DNA from: Rhodospirillaceae bacterium
Lineage (GTDB): Bacteria; Pseudomonadota; Alphaproteobacteria; Rhodospirillales; UBA2165
Assembly (NCBI GenBank): GCA_947467145.1
Contig: CANIGJ010000006.1
Coordinates: 102,953 to 166,952 of the forward strand
DNA length: 64,000 bases
Direction: 5' to 3'
Numbering within the stretch: the stretch's first letter is position 1; every line of letters begins with the position of its first letter. Of the stretch, positions 28,484-36,709 are shown piece after piece. Under the pieces are notes generated by a model. That model was given only the letters and a program-made list of their open reading frames with translations. It had not been told where the DNA came from and ran no database searches. Both the position numbers and the translations under genes were made by a program.

Positions 28484-29284
28484 TTAGTACTGGCCACCAC
28501 CGCGAAACTGACGCTCGCCGACGAGGCAATATTGCGCATCCGGTGTTTGCACCGGAACAACATTTGACGTGTCGCCCGGCGGGAACAACCCCGCGATTTC
28601 GAAGATCAGCTTGCGTTTGATGGCGGTAGCGAAATCCTTGAAGTCGTTCGCGACGATCATGAAGGCCCCGGCCCCGCCGATGACGCATTCGCGATAATAT
28701 CTGTCGAGGTCGCGGATGTTGCGCGTATTACCCGGCCCCGAATTGTCATTGACGATCGGCAGGCCGTTGATCGTGATGCCGGCGGCCAGCGCCATCGCGC
28801 GGGCATCCAGAACAGGAATACCCAGATTGTTCGGCCCATCGCCGGAAATATCGATGACCTTGCGGGTCCCTTGGTAATCGTTGCGGCCGAACATGGGCAC
28901 GATGTACTGGATCGCCGCGCTAATCGACGTCCACGGCCCCGATTCAATCGGCGCTTTTGACAAGGTATCGGTAAACGCCGCCATGGTCTCGGCACCGTCG
29001 AGCACGGTCCAATCGATCACGGTGCGTTGAAGATAAGTTCCAGCCCATTCGACATAGGCGACGGCGATCTTGCCGTGCGCACCGCCGCGAATGGCATTGA
29101 TGACTTCTTCGGAACGTAGGGCTTCGATATAGCCGCCGCGCTGCAGGCGAGCTTCTTCCCAATCGACGCTGCCCGAAACGTCGATAGCAAAAACCAGTTC
29201 GATATCGACGGGAATTTCAGCGGCAAAGGCAGGCGAGATGAGCGACAGGCAAAACGCGATCGACGCGTACGCCAGTCGCCTCAT
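28484..29284 (-). CDS. DUF1194 secreted von Willebrand factor A-like protein
   Basis: A 266-residue exported protein. A signal peptide is cleaved near AFAAE (about residue 22), followed by a vWA-like domain with a MIDAS-type DVSGS (Asp35, Ser37, Ser39) and a conserved VIDISGDGPNN stretch. DUF1194 proteins are common in alphaproteobacteria and their role is unknown; metal-dependent protein binding is the usual inference. It starts 2 nt after mlaA, so the two are probably expressed together in the cell envelope. Confidence 0.88.
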   Translation of the reverse strand: MRRLAYASIAFCLSLISPAFAAEIPVDIELVFAIDVSGSVDWEEARLQRGGYIEALRSEEVINAIRGGAHGKIAVAYVEWAGTYLQRTVIDWTVLDGAETMAAFTDTLSKAPIESGPWTSISAAIQYIVPMFGRNDYQGTRKVIDISGDGPNNLGIPVLDARAMALAAGITINGLPIVNDNSGPGNTRNIRDLDRYYRECVIGGAGAFMIVANDFKDFATAIKRKLIFEIAGLFPPGDTSNVVPVQTPDAQYCLVGERQFRGGGQY

Positions 29285-29286
29285 CG

Positions 29287-30399
29287 TTACCTGCCGCCGA
29301 TTGCCGGAACGGCGCCCTGCTCGCGATTTTTGATCTCGGCTTCGCGGCGCTGACGATAGAGACTGCGCAACGCGCCGTAGAAATCGACCGAGGTCTGACG
29401 CAGATTGTCGAGATCGTCGACAATGCCGGCATATTCGTCGAAGCCACTGACGCCAGAGCGCACATAGCCCCAGTTTTCGTTGTCGGTATTGTCGAGGTAA
29501 TAACCGAGCGGATCGAAGTAACCGTCGACCAGCAGCTTGCCGATGGCATCGCGCGGATTGGACGGACCAAGCAGTGGCAGAACGAGATAGAAGCCTTCGC
29601 CGACACCATAAGAGCCCAGGGTCTGGCCGAAATCTTCGCTGTGCCGGGCGAGACCAAGTTCGGTCGCCGGATCCATCATGCCGAAGAAGCCCAGGGTCGA
29701 ATTGATCACGAAACGCGCGATCGTGATCCCCGCCCGTTTGGCTTCGAGCTGCAAAATGTCGTTGGCCAGGGTCACCGGGCCTTTGAGATTGTTGATCGTG
29801 TTCGACAGGCTCTCGCGGGCGAGTTCCGGCACATATTTGTTGTAGGTGCGGGCCGACGGCGTCAGCAGATATTCATAGACGAATTCGTTGAACCCAAAGA
29901 TCGCGCGATTGAGCGGCTCCAGGGGATCGCGACCATCGACGTCGCCGCCACCCAACTGGCCGGGATCGTATTCATCGTCGAGATTCGGAAAGCCGGGATC
30001 GCTGCCGACAGCCGGCTTGGCCGTCGACGAAATCGGTGCCGGGCTCGGCGGTGCACTCGGAGTTTGTGCAATCTCGATCGGGGCCGCCGACTGGCGTTGC
30101 GCGGACAGCGGCGGCTGTGCGGGCGAGCGATCGAACGGGTTCTGCTCGTTGAGCATCCGGTCCATATCGTAAAGCTGGCTGCCGAAGCGGCTGTCGCCCG
30201 GCTGGGCCGGTTGCGGTGCGCGGGCCGGCTGCGGTTGCGCCGATTGCGGAACCTGACGGACATCGAGGGGATTTCCCTGATCCATCATCTGGTTCATGTC
30301 GTACAGCTTGTTCGCGGCCAAAAGGTCCGGCGCAAACGACACCGCGGACACAGCGACCAACGCCAATGCCGCATTCTGCAAACTACGGGAAAATAACAT
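29287..30399 (-). CDS. mlaA: MlaA/VacJ-family protein with a long N-terminal extension and no lipobox
   Basis: The C-terminal part (from DPLEPLNRAIFGFNEF, about residue 158) is an MlaA domain, the outer-membrane component that removes mislocalised phospholipids. The 370-residue protein differs from the usual lipoprotein. Its signal-like N-terminus ends near LLAANK without a Cys, and the protein contains no cysteine at all. Residues 31-46 and 75-90 are two copies of an LYDM-containing motif separated by a Pro/Gln/Ala-rich linker. A promoter candidate lies just upstream. Other Mla genes are not in the window. Confidence 0.88.
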   Translation of the reverse strand: MLFSRSLQNAALALVAVSAVSFAPDLLAANKLYDMNQMMDQGNPLDVRQVPQSAQPQPARAPQPAQPGDSRFGSQLYDMDRMLNEQNPFDRSPAQPPLSAQRQSAAPIEIAQTPSAPPSPAPISSTAKPAVGSDPGFPNLDDEYDPGQLGGGDVDGRDPLEPLNRAIFGFNEFVYEYLLTPSARTYNKYVPELARESLSNTINNLKGPVTLANDILQLEAKRAGITIARFVINSTLGFFGMMDPATELGLARHSEDFGQTLGSYGVGEGFYLVLPLLGPSNPRDAIGKLLVDGYFDPLGYYLDNTDNENWGYVRSGVSGFDEYAGIVDDLDNLRQTSVDFYGALRSLYRQRREAEIKNREQGAVPAIGGR

Positions 30400-30717
30400 C
30401 GATCAGTTCCGCCCCTACTTCGCGCAAGGATAGCGCATTTAGCGCGCCGCGCAAGCATGGCCTCGGCGCGGATGACCCGCACCCGAAGCCTGAAGTCATT
30501 GCCGGATAAGGCTTTTTCCGCCGATTTTGACAGGCCGCCGACAACCCAGACCGCCGATCGTTAGCAGCCGAAACACCCAGGAACGCGCACTGATTCGTCG
30601 TTGAGCGATTTAGGCAGCCTTATTGGCCCGCCGGACTTTCTTATCTGGGGCTTTTTGGCTAGCCTTCGGCCTCATTTTTCGGCCCGAAATGGGCCTGCGA
30701 CCAGGGGACCGTACCTT
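30400..30717. other. Divergent intergenic region
   Basis: 318 nt without a convincing gene. It should hold the promoters of mlaA and the CoA ligase. The mlaA side has a candidate promoter. The ligase side has a short hairpin (ggccc/gggcc, 30681-30695) and an AGGGGA ending about 9 nt before the ATG. I saw no RNA gene or repeat here. Confidence 0.6.
30427..30454 (-). promoter_or_regulatory. Predicted mlaA promoter
   Basis: On the minus strand TTGCGC (30449-30454) and TATCCT (30427-30432) are separated by 16 nt, about 28 nt before the mlaA ATG. Confidence 0.4.
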
Positions 30718-32232
30718 ATGACCACGACCGTTTTCGATATCATCGCCGCCGGCACACCGACCGCGACCGCCATCGGCATGCCGGGCGGCAGCCCGCAGAC
30801 CTATGCCGGGCTCAAAACGCTGACGGAACGGACCGTGGCAGCCCTGAACGAACGCGGCATCGGGCGCAACGACCGCGTCGCCATCGTCCTCGACAACGGC
30901 CCCGAAATGGCGACCGCCTTCCTGGCCATCGCCGCCGGCGCCACCACCGCCCCGCTCAACCCCGCCTATCGCGAAGATGAGTTCGATTTCTATCTGTCCG
31001 ACCTGAACGCCAAGGCGCTCGTCATTTCCTACGGCAGCGAGACGCCCGCCCGCGCGGTTGCCAAGAAACGCGGCATCCCGGTGATCGAGATCGAAGGCTC
31101 GCTCTACGGCGCGGCCGGCGACTTCCGTCTGCGCGGCAAGATCGACGGCCCGGCCACGACCAACGGTGGCATGGCGCAACCGGACGATTGCGCGCTCGTC
31201 CTCCATACCTCGGGCACCACGTCGCGTCCCAAGATCGTGCCGCTCAGCCAGGCCAATGTCTGTGCGTCGGCCAAGCATATCTCCGAGACCTTGGCGCTGA
31301 CGCCGAAAGACGTCTGCCTCAACATCATGCCGCTGTTCCATATCCACGGCTTGATCGCAGCTGTGCTCTCCTCGCTTCGCGCCGGCGCCAGCGTCATCTG
31401 CTCGCCGGGCTTCAACGCGCTGCAATTCTTCAGCTGGGTCAAGGAAGCCAAGCCGTCGTGGTACACCGCCGTGCCGACCATGCATCAGGCGATTCTGAGT
31501 CGCGCCGCGCGCAACAAGGAAATCATCGACGAGAACAAGCTGCGCTTCATCCGCTCGTCGTCGGCCTCGCTGCCGCCGCAGGTGATGACCGAGCTTGAAG
31601 ACGTCTTCGGCGCCCCGGTCATCGAGGCCTATGGCATGACCGAAGCCGCGCACCAGATGGCGTCCAACCCGCTGCCGCCCAAGGCACACAAGGCGGGCAG
31701 CGTCGGCCTGCCGGGCGGTCCCGATGTCGCCATCATGGACGATAACGGCAAGATCCTCGCCAACGGCGAGACCGGCGAAATCGTCATCAAAGGCCCGAAC
31801 GTCTTCGCGGGCTACGAAGCCAACGACAAGGCGAACGCGGAAGCCTTCACCAACGGCTGGTTCCGGACCGGCGATCAGGGCGTGAAGGATGCCGAGGGTT
31901 ACATCTCGCTCACCGGCCGCCTGAAGGAAATCATCAATCGCGGCGGTGAAAAGATTTCGCCCCGCGAAGTCGACGAGGTGATCATGGACCATCCCGCCGT
32001 CGAACAGGTCGTCACCTTCGGCGTGAAGCACGACAAGCTCGGTGAAGACGTCGCCGCCGCCGTCGTGCTGCGCGAAGGCCAGACGGTCAGCGAAGCGGAT
32101 CTGCGCAAGTTCATCGGCGAACGCGTCGCCGACTTCAAGGTGCCGCGCAAGGTTCTGTTCCTGAAGGAAATCCCGAAGGGCGCCACCGGTAAGCTGCAGC
32201 GCATCGGCCTGGCCGAGAAGCTCGGTCTCTAA
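30718..32232 (+). CDS. Acyl-CoA synthetase, oxalate-CoA ligase (Pcs60/AAE3)-like
   Basis: A 504-residue ANL-superfamily ligase that activates a carboxylate through an acyl-AMP. The P-loop is HTSGTTSRPK. The core motifs are MPLFHIHGL, WYTAVPTMHQ, YGMTEAAHQM and GWFRTGDQG, with the hinge in GRLKEIINRGGEK and the catalytic Lys in PKGATGKLQR. The HIHGL and AVPTMHQ stretches resemble yeast Pcs60 and plant AAE3 oxalyl-CoA synthetases, so oxalate is the leading substrate. A longer frame starting at 30601 lacks support, and the ATG at 30718 follows AGGGGA. Confidence 0.85.
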   Translation: MTTTVFDIIAAGTPTATAIGMPGGSPQTYAGLKTLTERTVAALNERGIGRNDRVAIVLDNGPEMATAFLAIAAGATTAPLNPAYREDEFDFYLSDLNAKALVISYGSETPARAVAKKRGIPVIEIEGSLYGAAGDFRLRGKIDGPATTNGGMAQPDDCALVLHTSGTTSRPKIVPLSQANVCASAKHISETLALTPKDVCLNIMPLFHIHGLIAAVLSSLRAGASVICSPGFNALQFFSWVKEAKPSWYTAVPTMHQAILSRAARNKEIIDENKLRFIRSSSASLPPQVMTELEDVFGAPVIEAYGMTEAAHQMASNPLPPKAHKAGSVGLPGGPDVAIMDDNGKILANGETGEIVIKGPNVFAGYEANDKANAEAFTNGWFRTGDQGVKDAEGYISLTGRLKEIINRGGEKISPREVDEVIMDHPAVEQVVTFGVKHDKLGEDVAAAVVLREGQTVSEADLRKFIGERVADFKVPRKVLFLKEIPKGATGKLQRIGLAEKLGL

Positions 32233-32239
32233 CAGCCGC

Positions 32240-33220
32240 ATGAAGATCTGCATCTACGGCGCGGGCGCGATCGGCGGCTTTCTCGGCGCTGAACTGGCGC
32301 TCGCGGGCGCCGACGTAACCCTGATTGCGCGCGGGCCTCACCTCGCCGCGATGCAGGCCAACGGGCTGACCTTGATCCGCGATGGCGAACGTCGCGTGGC
32401 GAAGGTGCGCGCCTATGCCGATCCGAAAGAAGCGGGCCCACAGGATTATATCCTGATGACACTCAAGGCGCCGTCGGTGCCGCCGATCGTGCCGCTGCTG
32501 CAGCCCTTGATGGGGCCCGACACGGCCATGGTGTGGGGCGTCAATGGCGTGCCGTGGTGGTACTTCCACGGCCTCGACGGTCCGTGGCGCGACAAGCGAT
32601 TGGATACGGTCGATCCCGGCGGCGTGCAATGGAGCGGCATCGGCCCAGAGCGCATCATCGGCTGCATCGTCTATCCGGCGGCCGAGGTGACCGAGCCCGG
32701 CGTGGTGCAGCATGTCGAAGGCGATCGCTTCAGCCTGGGTGAGCCCGATGGCGCCAAGAGCGAACGCACCAGCGCCTTGGCCAGCGCGCTCGTGAGCGCG
32801 GGCCTGCGCGCACCGGTGCGGCCGCGCATCCGCGATGAGCTGTGGGTCAAGCTCTGGGGCAACCTCAGCTTCAATCCGATCAGCGCACTGACGGGTGCGA
32901 CACTCGAACAGATGGGCACCGATCCGGCGACCCGCGCCACGATCCGCGCCATGATGGTCGAGGCGCAGACCATCGCCGAGAAGCTCGGCGTCAAATTCGC
33001 CATCGATGTCGACAAGCGTATCGAAGGCGGCGTCGCGGTCGGTGCGCACAAGACCTCGATGCTGCAGGATCTGGAACGCGGCCGCCCGATGGAGATCGAT
33101 GCCCTGGTCGGCGCCGTCGCCGAGATGGGTCGCCTGACCGGTGTTGCCTGCCCGACCATCGATACCGTGCTGTCGCTGGTGAAACAGCGCGCGCGCCTCG
33201 CCGGCTGTTATAGCGCCTGA
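32240..33220 (+). CDS. 2-dehydropantoate 2-reductase family (PanE-like) protein
   Basis: A 326-residue NADPH-binding reductase. The N-terminal Rossmann motif is GAGAIGGFLG (7-16), and the helical C-terminal domain has the conserved Lys-Asn pair in LWVKLWGNLSFNPI. Family members reduce ketopantoate for coenzyme A synthesis, but many PanE-like paralogues in catabolic clusters act on other 2-oxo acids. It starts 7 nt after the CoA ligase, so a shared pathway is plausible. Confidence 0.85.
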   Translation: MKICIYGAGAIGGFLGAELALAGADVTLIARGPHLAAMQANGLTLIRDGERRVAKVRAYADPKEAGPQDYILMTLKAPSVPPIVPLLQPLMGPDTAMVWGVNGVPWWYFHGLDGPWRDKRLDTVDPGGVQWSGIGPERIIGCIVYPAAEVTEPGVVQHVEGDRFSLGEPDGAKSERTSALASALVSAGLRAPVRPRIRDELWVKLWGNLSFNPISALTGATLEQMGTDPATRATIRAMMVEAQTIAEKLGVKFAIDVDKRIEGGVAVGAHKTSMLQDLERGRPMEIDALVGAVAEMGRLTGVACPTIDTVLSLVKQRARLAGCYSA

Positions 33221-33226
33221 TCTGCG

Positions 33227-34009
33227 ATGGCGCTGTTTCCGCTCAAGGACGACACGCCGCTTAAAGCCATCTCGTTCCAATATGTCACGGTAACCTTGAT
33301 CGCGATTAATATTATCGCGTTCCTGTGGGAACTGACGCAGTCCGATCAGGATCGCATGGTTTATGCGCTGGGCGCGATCCCGGCCGTGATCTTCGGCTTC
33401 GCCGACCTGCCGCCGACCATCGCCACCATCCCTGAATGGGCGTCGCTGTTCACGTCGCTGTTCCTGCATGGCGGCTGGATGCATCTACTCGGCAATATGC
33501 TGTTCCTCTGGATCTTCGGCGACAATGTCGAGGATTCGATGGGGCATCTGCGTTATCTTGTCTTCTATCTGCTGTGTGGTGTGCTGGCGACCCTGATGCA
33601 CGCCATCGTGCAGCCGACCTCCGAGGCCCCGCTGATCGGGGCGAGCGGCGCGATCTCGGGCGTGCTCGGCGCCTATCTGGTGCTGCATCCGCGCGCCCGG
33701 CTCCTCGTCTTGTTCATGAGCATCATTCCGCTCCGCCTGCCGGCCTGGATCGTGCTCGGCTCGTGGATCGGGCTGCAGGTCCTGAATCTCAACAACGCCG
33801 CCAGCGACGTCGCCTGGTGGGCCCATATCGGTGGCTTCATCGTCGGCGCCATCCTGATCGTGCCGTTCCGCCGCACCGGCGTGCCGTTGTTCGATTTCAC
33901 GACCAAAGGCGATCCGATCGTCGTGCAGCGCCAGGAAACGCGCCACGCCCGATCGATCTTTCCCAATACCGTCGATCCGCGCGTCCGGCGCGGTGGGCCC
34001 TGGGGCTGA
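33227..34009 (+). CDS. Rhomboid-family intramembrane serine protease
   Basis: A 260-residue polytopic protein with about six helices. The catalytic Ser140 is in GASGAISG, His200 is in WWAHIGGF, and the HGGWMHLLGNM stretch (81-91) contributes the oxyanion region. All key residues are present, so it should be an active protease cleaving within or near the membrane. Substrates are unknown. It starts 6 nt after the PanE-like gene. Confidence 0.92.
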   Translation: MALFPLKDDTPLKAISFQYVTVTLIAINIIAFLWELTQSDQDRMVYALGAIPAVIFGFADLPPTIATIPEWASLFTSLFLHGGWMHLLGNMLFLWIFGDNVEDSMGHLRYLVFYLLCGVLATLMHAIVQPTSEAPLIGASGAISGVLGAYLVLHPRARLLVLFMSIIPLRLPAWIVLGSWIGLQVLNLNNAASDVAWWAHIGGFIVGAILIVPFRRTGVPLFDFTTKGDPIVVQRQETRHARSIFPNTVDPRVRRGGPWG

Positions 34010-34081
34010 CGCTTGATCGAAGTCAAGGCGGCAGCAGCCCACATCGGCTTTGCTTTTCGTAGGAAACCGGAGGCGACGACG

Positions 34082-34288
34082 ATGAATGAAGGTGGCGTGG
34101 ACCGTATCGTGCGCGTGGTTGTCGGCTTAGCACTGCTCGCAGCGGCATATTTCTATCTCGACGGCACGTGGGCCTGGGTTACCGGAATTGTGGGCGTAAT
34201 CGCGCTGATAACCGGCGTGGTTGGGATCTGTCCCGCCTACGCGCTCTTGGGACTGAATACCTGCTCGATGAAACCGCATACCCACTGA
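34082..34288 (+). CDS. DUF2892 small membrane protein
   Basis: A 68-residue protein with two predicted membrane helices and the conserved DRIVRVVVG start and TGVVGICPAYALLGLNTC end of the DUF2892 (YgaP-type membrane domain) family. The two C-terminal cysteines are typical. The start at 34082 follows a GGAGG; an earlier frame from 34013 has no Shine-Dalgarno and reads as leader. Role unknown. Confidence 0.87.
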   Translation: MNEGGVDRIVRVVVGLALLAAAYFYLDGTWAWVTGIVGVIALITGVVGICPAYALLGLNTCSMKPHTH

Positions 34289-34391
34289 ACGACGGCGCAA
34301 CGATTCTCTCGTAACCGATGGTGGTAGCGCCTTGCTCGCCCCCCGCCGGAGGGTAAGATTGCCCTAACGGACAGGTTAGGGACGGTCTCTC

Positions 34392-36686
34392 ATGGATGGA
34401 TTTGGCGTCAATCGGCCGGTCGCGCGCACCGAAGATCCCCGCCTGCTCACCGGCGGCGGGCGTTATATCGACGATGTGAACCTGCCGAACCAAGTCTACG
34501 GCTATCTGCTGCGCTCGCCGCACGCGCATGCGCGCATCAAGGAAATCGACGTCACGGCCGCAAAGCAGGCGCCGGGCGTACTCGACATCATCACCGGGGC
34601 CGATTGGGTCGCCGCCGGCTTCGGCGATATGCCTTACATCGCCAATCCCATGCCGGGGTTCGATCCCAAGGCCATGGTGCAGGCAGTCCACCGCCCGCTG
34701 GCGACCGACAAGGCGCGTTATGTCGGCGACGGCATCGCCTACATCGTCGCGGAGAGTCGCGCCCAGGCCAAAGACGCCGCCGAACTGATCGAGGTCGATT
34801 ACGAGCCCTTGCCGTCGATCACCGAAACCGGCCGCGCGCATCTAAACGAAGCGCCGGTCATTTGGGACCAGGCCGGCACCAACGTCGCCTATGTCTATCA
34901 TCAAGGCGACCAGGCGGCCGTGAACGATGCGTTCGCCAAGGCCAAGCATGTCGTGAAGCAGCGCATGGTGATCAACAGGCTGACCGCGAGCCCGATGGAA
35001 ACCCGCGGCATCGTTGCCGACTATGACGCCGCCAAGGATTTCTGCACGATCTATCTGGGCAACCAGAATGCGTTCGGCGCACGCGCGCAACTTGCCCAAG
35101 GACTATTACATCTGCCGGTCGAACGGTTCCGCGTCATCGCCGGCGATGTCGGCGGCAGCTTCGGCATGAAGGGCGCGATGTATGCCGAAAGCCCGCTGAC
35201 TGTCTGGGCCAGCCATCGCGTCAAACGACCGGTGAAATGGGTGAGCGAACGCAGCGAGGCGTTTCAATCCGACGCCCATGCACGCGACAAGGTGATCGAT
35301 GCCGAATTGGCCCTGGATGCCGACTACAAATTCCTCGCGATGCGGGTGCACGCGATCTCCAACGTCGGCGCCTATTATTCGACGATGACCCTGTTTCCCA
35401 TCATCATGTCGACCAGCGGCATGGCCGGCACCTATACGACACCGGCGATTCATTTCAAGGCGACGGCGGTCTTCAGCAACACCAATCCCACCACACCCTA
35501 TCGTGGATCGGGGCGTCCCGACGCCGCCTATATCGGCGAACGCATCATCGATTTCGCCGCGCGTGAACTGGGCATCGATCCGGCGGAATTGCGCGAACGC
35601 AACATGATCACGTCGGCCATGATGCCGTACCAGACGCCGCTTGGGGCCAAATACGATTCCGGCGATTTCCCGAGCAATCAGAAGATCGCGCTCGCCAAGG
35701 CGGACCATGCCGGCTTTACCGCACGCCGCGCCGAGGCCAAGGCGCGCGGGAAATTACGTGGGCTCGGCATCGGCAATAATGTCGAAGGCGCCGCCCCGCC
35801 CGGTACCGAAACCGCGAAGGTTGAGATCACGTCGGCCGGCGATGCGATCCTGTCGGTCGGTTCAACCGACCAGGGCCAAGGCCATGCGACTATGTATACG
35901 CAGATCGCGTCGGAACAATTGGGCTTGGAGCCAAACCGCATCCATGTGACCGAGGGCGATACCGGAACCTTGGAAACCGGCGGTGGCACCGGCGGATCGA
36001 AGGTCTCCTCGCTCGGCGCGTCGGCGGTTTACGAGGCCATCCGGCTTGTCGTCGCGAAAGGCAAGACGATCGCGGCCACAGCGATGGAGGCATCCGAAAG
36101 CGATATCGATTTCGCAAACGGTACGTTCACCGTTAAAGGAACCGACAAGCGGATGACCTTGGCCGAAGTCGCCAGCCGCGAACCGTTGGCCGAGACCGGA
36201 CAGTTCAAAACCACCGCGCCCACCTATCCGTCGGGCAGCCATGTCGTCGAGGTCGAGATCGATCCCGAGACGGGGCATATTTCACTCGAACGATATGTCG
36301 CCGTGACCGATGTCGGGCGCACCATCAATCCGAAGCAGAGCAACGGCCAGATTCATGGCGGTATCGTGCAGGCGGTCGGCCAGGTGTTGTCCGAAAACAT
36401 CGCGTATGACCCGCAAACGGGTCAGCTTCTGTCCGGCTCATTCATGGATTACGGCATGCCGCGCGGCGAGGTGATGTGCGCCATCGAGACCTATGACAAT
36501 CCGGTGCCGACGGCAGTTAATCCGCTGGGCGTCAAAGGTGCCGGTGAAATCGGTGCGGGCTGCGGCGTGCCGGCGCTGATGAACGCCATCGTCGATGCCT
36601 TGAGCCCCCTCGGCATCCACCATATCGATATGCCCTGCACGCCCGAACGCGTGTGGCGCGCCATCCACGGCGCTACGCGCGCCTAA
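34392..36686 (+). CDS. Molybdenum hydroxylase large subunit (xanthine dehydrogenase/CoxL family), copy 2
   Basis: A 764-residue molybdopterin-binding subunit. It has [15 protein letters not shown] at the N-terminus, the [11 protein letters not shown] loop, TPYRGSGRP, and active-site Glu719 in GVKGAGEIG. It has close similarity along its length to the next gene, from which it is separated by only 23 nt, so the pair is a tandem duplication that has diverged. The CO dehydrogenase signature is absent and no small or medium subunit is adjacent. A 103-nt gap precedes it. Confidence 0.9.
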   Translation: MDGFGVNRPVARTEDPRLLTGGGRYIDDVNLPNQVYGYLLRSPHAHARIKEIDVTAAKQAPGVLDIITGADWVAAGFGDMPYIANPMPGFDPKAMVQAVHRPLATDKARYVGDGIAYIVAESRAQAKDAAELIEVDYEPLPSITETGRAHLNEAPVIWDQAGTNVAYVYHQGDQAAVNDAFAKAKHVVKQRMVINRLTASPMETRGIVADYDAAKDFCTIYLGNQNAFGARAQLAQGLLHLPVERFRVIAGDVGGSFGMKGAMYAESPLTVWASHRVKRPVKWVSERSEAFQSDAHARDKVIDAELALDADYKFLAMRVHAISNVGAYYSTMTLFPIIMSTSGMAGTYTTPAIHFKATAVFSNTNPTTPYRGSGRPDAAYIGERIIDFAARELGIDPAELRERNMITSAMMPYQTPLGAKYDSGDFPSNQKIALAKADHAGFTARRAEAKARGKLRGLGIGNNVEGAAPPGTETAKVEITSAGDAILSVGSTDQGQGHATMYTQIASEQLGLEPNRIHVTEGDTGTLETGGGTGGSKVSSLGASAVYEAIRLVVAKGKTIAATAMEASESDIDFANGTFTVKGTDKRMTLAEVASREPLAETGQFKTTAPTYPSGSHVVEVEIDPETGHISLERYVAVTDVGRTINPKQSNGQIHGGIVQAVGQVLSENIAYDPQTGQLLSGSFMDYGMPRGEVMCAIETYDNPVPTAVNPLGVKGAGEIGAGCGVPALMNAIVDALSPLGIHHIDMPCTPERVWRAIHGATRA

Positions 36687-36709
36687 AAAACGAACGGGAG
36701 AAGACATCC

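Noticed and set aside
30610..32253. 547-codon open frame on the minus strand
   Set aside because: It is antisense to the CoA ligase, which has all ANL motifs.
34013..34081. Longer N-terminus of the DUF2892 protein
   Set aside because: The upstream codons give a non-hydrophobic tail absent from the family, and GGAGG precedes the ATG at 34082.
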